Assembly: GCA_001314545.1 (NCBI GenBank)
Contig: LIHN01000021.1
Coordinates: 1 to 64,000 of the forward strand
DNA: 64,000 bases
Origin: Bacteroidetes bacterium HLUCCA01
GTDB lineage: Bacteria; Bacteroidota; Rhodothermia; Balneolales; HLUCCA01
Direction: 5' to 3'
In this document: piece by piece, positions 35,316 to 43,237 of the stretch
How positions within the stretch are numbered: the stretch's first letter is position 1
Layout: each line of letters opens with the position of its first letter
Made by a program: the position numbers and the translations under genes
The notes under the pieces: generated by a model
The model's input: only the letters and a program-made list of their open reading frames with translations
Database searches by the model: none
Told to the model about the DNA's origin: nothing

Positions 35316-37436
35316 TTATGGCCGGCGGATACGCAGTCCGGTTTCATGGGCAACAAATGCCCAGCGGTCGGCCGCTTCCTGTATAATCATGGAGGTAGGC
35401 TTGCCGGCTCCGTGACCTGCACGTGTTTCAATTCGTATCAGAACCGGATTATCGCCGGCGTGCTGCTCCTGCAGCTCGGCGGCGAACTTGAAGCTATGCG
35501 CAGGAACCACCCGGTCATCCCTGTCTGCAGTTGTAATCAGTGTGCTGGGATATCGCACTCCGGGCCGTACGTTGTGAAGCGGGGAATAGGCATGCAGGTA
35601 TTCAAAGCCTTCCGGGTCCTCACTGGTACCATAGTCACTGGCCCAGGCCCAGCCAATGGTGAACTTGTGATACCGCAGCATATCCAGCACCCCAACGGCA
35701 GGAATCGCCGCAGCAAAAAGATCCGGTCGCTGCAGCATGACCGCAGCCACCAGCAGTCCTCCGTTGGAACCGCCGCCGATAGCCAGGTGCTCAGGTGATG
35801 TATACGACTGATCAACGAGATATTCAGCCGCGGCGATGAAATCGTCAAATACGTTCTGCTTCCGCTCTTTGGTGCCGGCCAGATGCCACTCCCGACCATA
35901 TTCTCCGCCTCCGCGGATATTGGCGACCGCGTAAATACCCCCCTGCTCCATCCATACCAGATTACTCACGCTGAATCCGGGTGTCAGGCTGATGTTGAAC
36001 CCTCCATACCCATACAGATACGTAGGATTTTTACCATTCAGTTCTACACCCTTTTTGTGTGTTATAAACATCGGAACGGTCGTTCCGTCTTTACTCTGAT
36101 AGAAAACCTGCCGGGTTTCATAATCATCCGGATTAAAATCAACCTCCGGGGCACGAAATACCGTTACTTCATCGGTTGCAAAGTCGTACCGAAATATCGT
36201 TGACGGATAGGTGTAGGATGAGAAGCTGAAAAAAGCTTCATTATCTTGTTTACGACCCGAAAAACCACTTGCTGACCCGATAGCCGGGAGCTCAACCGTG
36301 CGTTGAAGTGATCCCTGCATGTCATGGATGCGGACTTCAGAACGGGCGTCAACCAGATAATTAGCTACCAGTCTGTTGGCCACCACTGATACTCCGTTGA
36401 GTACGTGATCATCTTCGGGAATGATTTCCTGCCAGCCGGACCGCTGCGGGCGACGGGTGTCAATGCCTACAACACGGTATTTCGGTGCATCATGGTTCGT
36501 GAGGAAGTAGAAGGTAGATCCTTCGTTGGTCAGGAAGCTGTAGCTGGCATCAAAGTCATCCAGCAGCCGGACTACCGGACTGCCGCTTTGCCGCAGGTCT
36601 TTGTAGTACACTCTGTTCCGGGGGTCCGTACCCTGGGTAATGGTAATAATCAGGAAATTACCGTCATCGGTCACGCTGCCATACATCCCCCAGTCGGGCT
36701 GATCAGGGCGTTCGTAAATCAGAAGGTCTTCGTCCTGCGAGGTTCCCAACCGGTGGTAGTAGAGTTTCATGTTCCGATTGGCGGCTGTCAGTTCTTCACC
36801 GGGAGCAGGCTGCGGAAAACGGCTGTAGTAAAAACCACGGTTTTCTTTATCCCAGGAGACTCCCGAAAATTTTACCCATCGGATACGGGTATCCAGATCT
36901 TCACCGGTTTGCACATCGCGTACAAAAAATTCACGCCAGTCTGAGCCGCCCTCGGATTTGGCGTACGCGGCATAGCGTCCGTCGTCAGATATTGCCAGAC
37001 TGCTCATACTGACGGTACCGTCTTCCGAGAAGGTGTTCGGGTCGATGAGAACCTCCCCATCGGCATCGAGCTGATCTTGCTTATAGAGCACAAACTGATT
37101 TTGGAGTCCGTCGTTGTAATAATAGAAGTAGCGGTCGCCACGACGGAAGGGTGAGCTGTAGCGGGGGAAATCCCAAAGCGTAGTGAGTCGTTCCTGTAAG
37201 GTGGTTCTTCCGGGCAATGATTGCAGATAGGGGTACGTGACCGCATTCTGGGCGGTAATCCAGTCTTGCGTCATATCACTGTTCGGATCTTCCAGCCACC
37301 GCCAGGGGTCGGCTACCGTGGTTCCGAAAAAATCGTCCGTTACATCGGATTTTGGAAAATCCGGGTAATCAAAGGTCTGGGGCGAGTTGCACGCCATAAC
37401 CATCATGAGCGCCATAAAAGGGAGTACTTGTTTCAT
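35316..37436 (-). CDS. prolyl oligopeptidase family (S9) lipoprotein
   Basis: A 706-aa serine peptidase with a beta-propeller (about 60-420) and an alpha/beta hydrolase domain. The nucleophile is in GGGSNGGLLVAA (Ser near 555), the Asp in TTADRDDRVVPAHSFKF (about 640) and the His in RAGHGAGKPT (about 676). DPWRWLEDPNSD near the start is the S9A hallmark. The signal is a lipoprotein type (FMALMMVMACNSP), which places it in the periplasm or on the outer membrane; it hydrolyses short proline-containing peptides. I chose ATG at 37436 over 37505 because the lipobox starts there. Confidence 0.93.
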   Translation of the reverse strand: MKQVLPFMALMMVMACNSPQTFDYPDFPKSDVTDDFFGTTVADPWRWLEDPNSDMTQDWITAQNAVTYPYLQSLPGRTTLQERLTTLWDFPRYSSPFRRGDRYFYYYNDGLQNQFVLYKQDQLDADGEVLIDPNTFSEDGTVSMSSLAISDDGRYAAYAKSEGGSDWREFFVRDVQTGEDLDTRIRWVKFSGVSWDKENRGFYYSRFPQPAPGEELTAANRNMKLYYHRLGTSQDEDLLIYERPDQPDWGMYGSVTDDGNFLIITITQGTDPRNRVYYKDLRQSGSPVVRLLDDFDASYSFLTNEGSTFYFLTNHDAPKYRVVGIDTRRPQRSGWQEIIPEDDHVLNGVSVVANRLVANYLVDARSEVRIHDMQGSLQRTVELPAIGSASGFSGRKQDNEAFFSFSSYTYPSTIFRYDFATDEVTVFRAPEVDFNPDDYETRQVFYQSKDGTTVPMFITHKKGVELNGKNPTYLYGYGGFNISLTPGFSVSNLVWMEQGGIYAVANIRGGGEYGREWHLAGTKERKQNVFDDFIAAAEYLVDQSYTSPEHLAIGGGSNGGLLVAAVMLQRPDLFAAAIPAVGVLDMLRYHKFTIGWAWASDYGTSEDPEGFEYLHAYSPLHNVRPGVRYPSTLITTADRDDRVVPAHSFKFAAELQEQHAGDNPVLIRIETRAGHGAGKPTSMIIQEAADRWAFVAHETGLRIRRP

Positions 37437-37619
37437 AGGTTTACATCTAAATTGACGTTGATCTGTAGCAAAGGTATAAAAATTGTTCCTTCCTGCCGAA
37501 TTCACTATAATGAGGGTTGACGGTTATCCGGCCGGCTTAATTATACCAATCCGGGATAATTAAGCCATTTCAGACGCATTTCCAGGCAGTCTGCCGATTC
37601 AAATCACACCTCGAATTAC

Positions 37620-38201
37620 TTGTTAAATTTTGTCCACTTTATAAAGCACCTGAGTCACACGGGCGCCGTAGCACCCAGTTCACGCCACCTGGCTATGGAG
37701 ATGGTACAACCCATTCGCCGCTACAGGGCTGCGAACCCCGGCAAAGCGCTGCGAATTCTGGAATTGGGACCCGGTACAGGCCCGATTACAGAAATTATTT
37801 GTCAGTCGATGCGACCGGCTGACAGCCTGGACATCGTTGAAATAGATCAGCGATTCTATAAGGATATCCATGCCCGGTTCAGCGGACCACGTGTCAGGGT
37901 GTTCAACCTGGATGTGCTGGATTTTCAGGTTAAGCAACCCTATGACGTCATCATCAGCTCCATCCCTTATGAGCAGATTCCGGTGGGAATTACCCGGAAA
38001 ATCTGGAAGAAAAAACTGGATATCATAGCTGCAGGCGGATCAATCGCTTACTACAAGTATTACCGGTTTAATCACTTCAGCTGTCATTTTGAGCGCGAAA
38101 TCAACCGGGCGTATTGCACCCATGAAAAAATGATCTGGCGAAATGTCCCGCCGGCTATAGCGTATCACCTGACGTTGCCTCAGGCAGAATTGCCATCCTG
38201 A
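37620..38201 (+). CDS. class I SAM-dependent methyltransferase, phospholipid N-methyltransferase-like
   Basis: A 193-aa methyltransferase starting at TTG 37620. FVHFIKHLSHTGAVAPSSRHLA followed by ILELGPGTGPITEII (SAM-binding motif I) is the pattern of PmtA-type phosphatidylethanolamine N-methyltransferases and of rRNA-dimethylase-like relatives. SSIPYEQIP follows where NPPY/NLPY-type motif IV occurs. It acts at the inner membrane if PmtA-like, making methylated phospholipids. The activity is inferred from family similarity only. It converges on the YgjP-like gene with a 22-base overlap. Confidence 0.8.
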   Translation: MLNFVHFIKHLSHTGAVAPSSRHLAMEMVQPIRRYRAANPGKALRILELGPGTGPITEIICQSMRPADSLDIVEIDQRFYKDIHARFSGPRVRVFNLDVLDFQVKQPYDVIISSIPYEQIPVGITRKIWKKKLDIIAAGGSIAYYKYYRFNHFSCHFEREINRAYCTHEKMIWRNVPPAIAYHLTLPQAELPS

Positions 38202-39082
38202 AACAGCAGTTGCTCGTGCCCGCGCAACCATCGGTGGGCAGTCCGGTAGTCGGGGTAATGTTCGGCGACCAGACTCCAGAATAATCCACTGTGATTCATG
38301 TGCACGGTGTGGCAGAGTTCATGAATCATGATATAACGGCGGATTTCCTCCGGACAATGGATCAATCGCCAGTTCAGGGAGATGATACCACGGCTGGAAC
38401 AGGTTCCCCACTTCGTTTTCTGGGATCGTACAAAAATCCGGCTCCAGGTAAAGGGGAGCGTTTGTGCAAGAGCCTCGAATTCTTTGGGCAGGCGTTCTCT
38501 TGCTTCCGCTTTAACCCAGGCTTTAAGTACATCAGCCGGTACGTCAATCAAATCCCTGTCATTGTGAGCACCAGACCGTGGCATAATTGGCTGGTCAGTT
38601 GTTCCGGTACTCAGACCAAAACCGGCACCTCTCCCCGCCGGCACAGTGTGCGAATGCGAAATCGGTGCTGAGCCAACCGGTGTGCTTCGATCAGCTAACT
38701 GCTCTATGGCGGGAATAATGATGGACGGGCGATGGGATTCCGGCGGGTAGACATCCACACGGTCAGTACGCCAAACCAGTAACCAATCGGCCGATCCGGG
38801 ACGAGGCGGTCGGGCAATCAGCGGAATCCACCGGCCGTGGAGCAGAACAAAGCCCCGGTGGTCGTCCAGAATTTGTCGGCGTTTTTGCAGTTTTTCCTGA
38901 AGTCTGGCCGATGTTTCCCGCACCCAATCCTGTCGCTCCCGCAGGAAATCGGCCATCTGCCTTTCGCTGCATCGCAACGGGGCGGAAACAATCACGGCGT
39001 CGGTTTTCACCCGAATACGCAGGCTGCGCTGGTTGCGTCGTTTAATAAACGTAACTGGCGGACAGCCCGGCAACTCCATCAT
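38180..39082 (-). CDS. YgjP-like (DUF45) zinc metallopeptidase
   Basis: A 300-aa protein with the YgjP/WSS1-like fold. The start PPVTFIKRRNQRSLRIRVK and the helix MADFLRERQDWVRETSARLQE match the family. The metal site is MIHELCHTVHMNHSGLFW (HExxH then a downstream His), preceded by KTKWGTCSSRGIISLNWRL. Residues about 118-178 are a Ser/Pro/Thr/Gly-rich segment absent from typical members (about 230-240 aa), so the chain is about 60 residues too long. It overlaps the stop of the upstream hydrolase by one base (TGATG), indicating coupled translation. Confidence 0.88.
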   Translation of the reverse strand: MMELPGCPPVTFIKRRNQRSLRIRVKTDAVIVSAPLRCSERQMADFLRERQDWVRETSARLQEKLQKRRQILDDHRGFVLLHGRWIPLIARPPRPGSADWLLVWRTDRVDVYPPESHRPSIIIPAIEQLADRSTPVGSAPISHSHTVPAGRGAGFGLSTGTTDQPIMPRSGAHNDRDLIDVPADVLKAWVKAEARERLPKEFEALAQTLPFTWSRIFVRSQKTKWGTCSSRGIISLNWRLIHCPEEIRRYIMIHELCHTVHMNHSGLFWSLVAEHYPDYRTAHRWLRGHEQLLFQDGNSA

Positions 39083-39954
39083 CAGACAAGGTAGGTTTGA
39101 AACCAGCGTATGGTATGATCCACCACGTGAGCAAATTCATCAGGAAGTTCTTCGCCGTCATAAGGATGGTAGCTCCCGAAGGTGTGACCGCCCTTGTCCA
39201 GCAGCAGTTTTTCTTTGTCGAAACCGGCACAGGCCTCAACCAGTTGCTGGGAGTTTTTATGTGGAACGGTTTCGTCATCTGTGGCATGAATCGCCAATAC
39301 CGGGATGTAGAGCTCACGAATACGTTCCAGGGCGTTAAACCGGTCTTCAGCGTGCACCACATCGGTATACAGCTGCGGTCCGATGGGTAATGCTTCACCG
39401 GTTCGGGCATTTTGGATGACCACATCCCCGCCCGACTTCCAGGTTTCCTTCATGGCATCGGTCCAGCTGTCTGTAAGATTGGCTACAGGGGCCCATGCCA
39501 CCAGGCAGCTGATATCGTCAATTTCAGCGGCGGCCAGTACGGCGGTATGTCCGCCTCGCGAGTGCCCGATAATGCCAAGCGGATAGAGCTCGTCTACTCC
39601 GGCCGTAGCGGCCATTTTACCGGATCGGATTTCCGCGACAATCGACGCGACATCGTTGAGTTCCTGGGTGATGGTCTGCGTACGGAAAAGTTCAGCCTCG
39701 GCGAAGGTGTCCTGTGCCGGGGGAACGCCTCCGTGTGAAAAATTCATCGCCAGAACGGCGAAGCCCTGTCGGGCCATTTCAAAGAAGGCATCGGGGAAAG
39801 TGCCCCAATCCTTAAACCCTTTGAATCCGTGCAGAAACAGGATTACGGGCAGTGATCCGGTGTAGTTTCCGGGGGTATACAGATCGAAACGGATGGGATT
39901 TCCCTCCGTTGACCGTACCGACCCGCTGTGTTTTTTTATAACGCGATGAGGCAT
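39082..39954 (-). CDS. alpha/beta hydrolase (dienelactone-hydrolase-like)
   Basis: A 290-aa cytosolic hydrolase with no signal peptide. The oxyanion region is LFLHGFKGFKDWG, the nucleophile elbow is GHSRGGHT, the acid is in HATDDETVPH and the His in KGGHTFGS near the C terminus. It resembles acyl-peptide hydrolase/esterase relatives; the substrate is unknown. Translationally coupled with the downstream YgjP-like gene. Confidence 0.88.
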   Translation of the reverse strand: MPHRVIKKHSGSVRSTEGNPIRFDLYTPGNYTGSLPVILFLHGFKGFKDWGTFPDAFFEMARQGFAVLAMNFSHGGVPPAQDTFAEAELFRTQTITQELNDVASIVAEIRSGKMAATAGVDELYPLGIIGHSRGGHTAVLAAAEIDDISCLVAWAPVANLTDSWTDAMKETWKSGGDVVIQNARTGEALPIGPQLYTDVVHAEDRFNALERIRELYIPVLAIHATDDETVPHKNSQQLVEACAGFDKEKLLLDKGGHTFGSYHPYDGEELPDEFAHVVDHTIRWFQTYLV

Positions 39955-39996
39955 GATCCGAGCTCCAGACTAGTTAGATTAGCCCAATGTATGCAA

Positions 39997-41226
39997 TCAG
40001 CGCTTTCCGCGCTTATATTTACTATCGGATTCTTTCATGTCCAGATTAAATAATTTCACCAATTTTCTCAGGTCGTTGACTTCATTGGGGCGCAGATAGC
40101 GCCACCGACCGTTGCGAAGGCCCCTGATATGCAGTCCGCCGTAGGTAATTCGGGCCAGTTCGATGGAGGGATATCCGATAGCTTCCATCATACGCCGGAC
40201 CAGGTGGTTCCGGCCCTCCAGTACGGTTACCTGAATGACCGTTTCGCTTCCGGGTACTCGTTGAACACGGTGTGGTATGGCGGGACCATCTTCCAGGGTT
40301 ACTCCGGCCGCAAGGGTTCTGAGCTGCTCATCCGATACGGGCTCAGGGGTCATAATTTCATACACTTTCCGGACCTTGTATTTCGGGTGCATGAGGCGGT
40401 GAGCGAGGTCGCCGTCGTTGGTAAGCAGGAGCAGACCGGTAGTCTGGCGGTCGAGACGGCCGACGGGATAGAGCCGGTGTCCGGTGCCATCCTCTACCAG
40501 ATCCATCACGGTATTTCTGCCTTTCTCGTCATCCGTGGTGGTAATGTAGTTTTTCGGTTTGTTCAGCAAAATGTAAACGAAGTCGACCGGATTGACCGTT
40601 GCGCCGTCAACGGTGACCACGTCTTTGCGTGAGACTTTGGTTCCAAGTTCGGTTACCACGGTGCCGTTGATGGCAACTTTACCCTCGGCAATGAGGGTAT
40701 CGGCCTCACGACGCGAACATACGCCGGAGTTGGCGATGTACTTGTTCAGGCGGTAGGAGTCATCGGTATCAGAGATGGTCTTTGCTGTAAACTCGGCCTT
40801 CTCCGGGGAGTTTTTGTCGATTCGTTTGGGTGGAAGTCCGGCAGGGCGCTTCGTTTTCAGGGGTTTTTTACGGGGTTCATCGTAAGTGCCCGTCTGTTCG
40901 GTCTTCAGCTTGTTGTAGGCTCTCCGACCCTCCTTGGCGGGCAGGAAATCATCATCACCGGATGATTCGCCTTTTCTGGAGGATGTCTTTCCGGCAAAGT
41001 TTTTCTTCCGGCCCGTTCGACCGGATGCAAAATCGGGACCCGACTCGCTGGTGGTTTTAGCGGATGGTTTCTTTTTAAAAATACTCCCGCTTGAAGGTGG
41101 AGTAGGTGCAGGCCGGGCCGTTTTTTTGCGATGGCTGTCTGCGGGCTGGTCGGTATCGGATGGCTTCTTGGGGGTCAAAACGGGATGATCTGGATTCGGA
41201 TGGTTATGAACATAGAAAATACGCAA
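39997..41226 (-). CDS. RsuA/RluB-family ribosomal RNA pseudouridine synthase
   Basis: A 409-aa protein. Residues 1-150 are Lys/Pro/Ser/Arg-rich and disordered, a tail common in this phylum that probably binds RNA. The S4 domain follows (LNKYIANSGVCSRREADTLI and KVAINGTVV), then the synthase domain with catalytic Asp in VGRLDRQTTGLLLLTNDG and the closing RNHLVRRMMEAIGYP. RluB/RsuA enzymes isomerise a uridine in 23S or 16S rRNA. It is upstream of tRNA-Leu in the opposite direction. Confidence 0.92.
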   Translation of the reverse strand: MRIFYVHNHPNPDHPVLTPKKPSDTDQPADSHRKKTARPAPTPPSSGSIFKKKPSAKTTSESGPDFASGRTGRKKNFAGKTSSRKGESSGDDDFLPAKEGRRAYNKLKTEQTGTYDEPRKKPLKTKRPAGLPPKRIDKNSPEKAEFTAKTISDTDDSYRLNKYIANSGVCSRREADTLIAEGKVAINGTVVTELGTKVSRKDVVTVDGATVNPVDFVYILLNKPKNYITTTDDEKGRNTVMDLVEDGTGHRLYPVGRLDRQTTGLLLLTNDGDLAHRLMHPKYKVRKVYEIMTPEPVSDEQLRTLAAGVTLEDGPAIPHRVQRVPGSETVIQVTVLEGRNHLVRRMMEAIGYPSIELARITYGGLHIRGLRNGRWRYLRPNEVNDLRKLVKLFNLDMKESDSKYKRGKR

Positions 41227-41242
41227 ACATTAAGGATTTAAC

Positions 41243-41274
41243 TTGATTCGTCAATTTTATTCCCCGTATATTTG
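41243..41274 (+). promoter_or_regulatory. promoter of tRNA-Leu (TTG / TATATTTG)
   Basis: TATATTTG at 41267-41274 fits the Bacteroidota -7 consensus TAnnTTTG exactly. A TTG at 41243-41245 sits 21 bases upstream, as the -33 element should. Transcription would start just before the tRNA at 41288. Confidence 0.7.
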
Positions 41275-41287
41275 TTGCTCTCTATGC

Positions 41288-41374
41288 GCCCTGGTGGTGA
41301 AATTGGTAGACACGCTATCTTGAGGGGGTAGTGCTGGCAACGGCGTGCTGGTTCGAGTCCAGTCCAGGGCACCA
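41288..41374 (+). tRNA. tRNA-Leu (anticodon GAG), attachment site of the 7-kb element
   Basis: A type II tRNA: acceptor GCCCTGG with CCAGGGC, a D-arm, anticodon stem CTATC/GGTAG around TTGAGGG giving anticodon GAG, a variable arm, and T-arm GGTTCGAGTCC. The terminal CCA is encoded, but the last two bases (41373-41374) lie beyond the repeated att sequence and so come from the element side. The 3' 21 bases recur at 48353-48373. Confidence 0.94.
41352..41372 (+). other. attL (21-bp core, 3' end of tRNA-Leu)
   Basis: Identical over 21 bases to 48353-48373. It begins in the T-loop (TTCGAGTCC) and ends in the acceptor/CCA (GGGCAC), the usual core for tyrosine integrases that use tRNA genes. Confidence 0.9.
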
Positions 41375-41383
41375 ATAAACAAG

Positions 41384-41416
41384 CTAACTCATTGAATTGC
41401 AGTGAGTTAGTTTTCT
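41384..41416 (+). terminator. terminator just inside the left end of the element
   Basis: CTAACTCA pairs with TGAGTTAG around an 11-base loop, followed by TTTTCTTGTT. It would end transcription from tRNA-Leu, replacing the chromosomal terminator now at 48385-48422. Confidence 0.75.
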
Positions 41417-41418
41417 TG

Positions 41419-41438
41419 TTACCAATAGCGTTACCAAT
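41419..41438 (+). repeat. paired TTACCAAT direct repeats, left end
   Basis: TTACCAAT at 41419-41426 and 41431-41438, separated by four bases (12-bp period). The same pair with the same spacing and orientation is at 48225-48244. Probable integrase or excisionase arm sites. Confidence 0.6.
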
Positions 41439-41476
41439 TTTCTAAAAAAAACAATCCCTGCTGGTACCGTTGGTCT

Positions 41477-41524
41477 AATCTAAAATGTTTTGTTTGGCCG
41501 TCATTTTTGACATTATTGACAGCC
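41477..41524 (+). repeat. 48-bp inverted repeat, left copy (TGTCA/TGACA half-sites)
   Basis: Matches the reverse complement of 46889-46936 at 41 of 48 positions without gaps. The first 18 bases are identical, four of the next five differ in a small cluster, and the last part has TTGACATT and TTGACAGCC repeats. Non-coding here. See the right copy for interpretation. Confidence 0.85.
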
Positions 41525-41585
41525 GTTCAGAATACACTACTGAAATTCATATATTGCCGGTGTGGTTACCAGCGTATATGGTGTG

Positions 41586-41630
41586 AAGAGGCCGGTCTCA
41601 TGTGGTGTGAGTAACGGCCTCTTTCTATTT
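41586..41630 (+). terminator. hairpin with T-rich tail next to the last element gene
   Basis: AAGAGGCCG (41586-41594) pairs with CGGCCTCTT (41615-41623), and the plus strand continues TCTATTT. The stop of the leftmost element gene overlaps its right end. It may block readthrough in either direction, although the minus strand lacks a T run. Confidence 0.5.
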
Positions 41631-41829
41631 ATGGCCTGCGCTGATATTCGTGCAGATAGGTGCCATTGCCCAGCTGTACCGTGCTGATACGTTGAAAGCG
41701 TTCCGGGTGCCGTACCTGTTCGGCTGAGCCCACAATGTGCCGGTGTATTTCAGGTACCTGAATTGAATCCCTGCCGTGTTCGATTGCTTCCAGCCGGTGT
41801 AACCGCTTTAGTAGGGTTATGTTTGCCAT
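41629..41829 (-). CDS. 66-aa unknown protein, paralogue of its neighbour
   Basis: It starts MANITLLKRLHRLEAIEHG, a short helix or coil, followed by a segment likely to form beta strands and the end YLHEYQRRP. It aligns end to end with the adjacent 67-aa protein (shared MAN, L-x-x-RL-x-x-LE, R-H and E-aromatic-Q/K-R end), so the two arose by tandem duplication. Its start codon shares one base with the neighbour's stop. No family recognised. Last gene of the element's leftward operon. Confidence 0.65.
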   Translation of the reverse strand: MANITLLKRLHRLEAIEHGRDSIQVPEIHRHIVGSAEQVRHPERFQRISTVQLGNGTYLHEYQRRP

Positions 41830-42032
41830 TAGTCGATACGCTTAAATTCACGGATAGTAACCCCAGCAACCCTATTGCCTCCTGGTGGTTCGTGCTTTTC
41901 GGTATCAACCTCGAAAAGGTGCGGAAAGTCTATTTGATCACGATGCCGGATTATGTCCACTACCAGCGTAGGTGCCGGCTTTAGGGTGCGTTCAAGTGAT
42001 TCCAGCCGGGTGAATAGCTTAGTGTTTGCCAT
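41829..42032 (-). CDS. 67-aa unknown protein, paralogue of its neighbour
   Basis: Begins MANTKLFTRLESLERTLKP and ends TIREFKRID. The N-terminal RL-x-x-LE helix and the C-terminal E-F-K-R are shared with the 66-aa protein downstream. The middle (LVVDIIRHRDQIDFPHLFEV) looks like strand-helix-strand. There is no cysteine pair or membrane segment. It starts three bases past the stop of the 81-aa gene, so the small genes are translated as a chain. Confidence 0.65.
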   Translation of the reverse strand: MANTKLFTRLESLERTLKPAPTLVVDIIRHRDQIDFPHLFEVDTEKHEPPGGNRVAGVTIREFKRID

Positions 42033-42035
42033 GAT

Positions 42036-42281
42036 TTACCCTGCCTTGCTGTATGCGTTTGCGGTTTCAAGTTCGGTCAATCGCTTCTCAATGTCCGATA
42101 CTTCTGTAATGCGTGCGTAACTGTTCGCCAACGTTGCAAGGGAATTGATCGCCCTGATACGGCTGTCTGCATCTTTTTTCGTATCGGTATAGATCCGCTC
42201 TAATTCAATCAGCGCTGTACTCATGGAAGCCCGCAGTTCATCCAGCGTTAACGGCTTTCGTGTTCGTCTTAATCGTGCCAT
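42036..42281 (-). CDS. 81-aa helical unknown protein
   Basis: A basic start (MARLRRTRKPLTLDELRAS) followed by three predicted helices (ALIELERIYTD, SRIRAINSLATLANSYARI, VSDIEKRLTELETA). The layout resembles small phage packaging or adaptor proteins, but I cannot identify a family. The leader is CC/ACC-rich (ACCACCTAACCACCTGACCA before ATG) without a Shine-Dalgarno sequence. First of the three smallest genes at the end of the element. Confidence 0.65.
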   Translation of the reverse strand: MARLRRTRKPLTLDELRASMSTALIELERIYTDTKKDADSRIRAINSLATLANSYARITEVSDIEKRLTELETANAYSKAG

Positions 42282-42339
42282 TGGTCAGGTGGTTAGGTGG
42301 TTGTTTATTTTTAAGATACGAAATATCCATAGGGGTTTA

Positions 42340-42398
42340 CATACTTTGCACATATTCAAAGTAGTATGTGCTGAGCCGGTTTCCCAGCCCAGCACATA
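42340..42398 (-). promoter_or_regulatory. two overlapping, mutually exclusive hairpins (attenuator-like)
   Basis: Hairpin A pairs TATGTGCTG (42365-42373) with CAGCACATA (42390-42398). Hairpin B pairs CATAC and TTTG (42340-42348) with CAAA and GTATG (42357-42368). They share bases 42365-42368, so only one can form in full. They lie in the 125-base gap between the 78-aa and 81-aa genes of the element. Confidence 0.4.
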
Positions 42399-42406
42399 AC
42401 CGCCTT

Positions 42407-42643
42407 TTATCGTCTTTTCAATGAGTCGAGAATGGCCTGCCTGTTAGCCTCATACTCTTTATCGCTCATTGATTTTATCTCCTCATCGCTGAAACCAGCC
42501 GTTGCCAATCCGGCCGACTTTTCAGCCTCAGCGTATACCTCAGCAAATTTTCTGCCGGTAGCTCGCTCAATAGCCTGAACATCTCTTTCATTGAATGTGC
42601 CATGTTCGTTCATCAGTTTACTTAGGTCAATTACTGTTTTCAT
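42407..42643 (-). CDS. 78-aa unknown protein
   Basis: An acidic, helical protein (MKTVIDLSKLMNEHGTFNER, then VQAIERATGRKFAEVYAEAEKS and FSDEEIKSMSDKEYEANRQAI). It overlaps the 190-aa gene by four bases (ATGA), so it is translated with it. No domain recognised. Confidence 0.65.
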   Translation of the reverse strand: MKTVIDLSKLMNEHGTFNERDVQAIERATGRKFAEVYAEAEKSAGLATAGFSDEEIKSMSDKEYEANRQAILDSLKRR

Positions 42644-43212
42644 GCTTTGCTGTTTTTAATGGTGAGTATTTGCTCTCGAAATTGTGGATAGGTGAGTTTT
42701 CTCACATTGCCAATCAGGTCAAAATTCAGGTTGAATGGATATGGCACAATGTTATCAGAGTAAATTCCGCTTCCGTCCATCTCCTGCCGGATAGCCTCGA
42801 TATGCTTTGAGTAGTCCTGGAGCTTGTCGGCCGTCTCGATTAGTGCGGTTAGAATCGGCTCTGCTTTCTGCCTGAAATAACTTTCAGCCGGCAGTTTCAA
42901 TGCGGTTTGAGCATCTTTTAACTGTGCCTTGCGAACCGGCAGCAGCTTCTCTGCGACATCCAGCCTCATCTTAGCCTCGTTGGCCTCATCCTGTACTCGT
43001 TTGAACCTGATCCGCATATCCTCTACATTGCGATCCGTTGCCAGGCCAGCCTCAGCATCGGCCATAATGCTCGTGAGCTCTTCGTAAACTTTCGGAATCG
43101 CAGCGGTGGCTTTTTTGTACTCATCCTGCGTTGCCGTTATATTCAGCCGTGCATTGCGTTCGGCTTCTTTGGCCTTTTTAAAGTCGGCCAATGCTTCTTT
43201 ATATGGTTTCAT
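42640..43212 (-). CDS. 190-aa coiled-coil unknown protein
   Basis: Mostly heptad-patterned helix (residues 5-135: EALADFKKAKEAERNARLNI, VRKAQLKDAQTALKLPAES), then a short globular end with PYPFNLNFDLIGNVRKLTYP. Phage scaffold or tail-assembly-like helical proteins have this look, but I find no specific match. The leader has CCACACC and ends ACATACC-ATG. It follows the primase-like gene after 25 bases. Confidence 0.7.
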   Translation of the reverse strand: MKPYKEALADFKKAKEAERNARLNITATQDEYKKATAAIPKVYEELTSIMADAEAGLATDRNVEDMRIRFKRVQDEANEAKMRLDVAEKLLPVRKAQLKDAQTALKLPAESYFRQKAEPILTALIETADKLQDYSKHIEAIRQEMDGSGIYSDNIVPYPFNLNFDLIGNVRKLTYPQFREQILTIKNSKA

Positions 43213-43237
43213 GGTATGTTTGGTTTATGGTGTGGTT

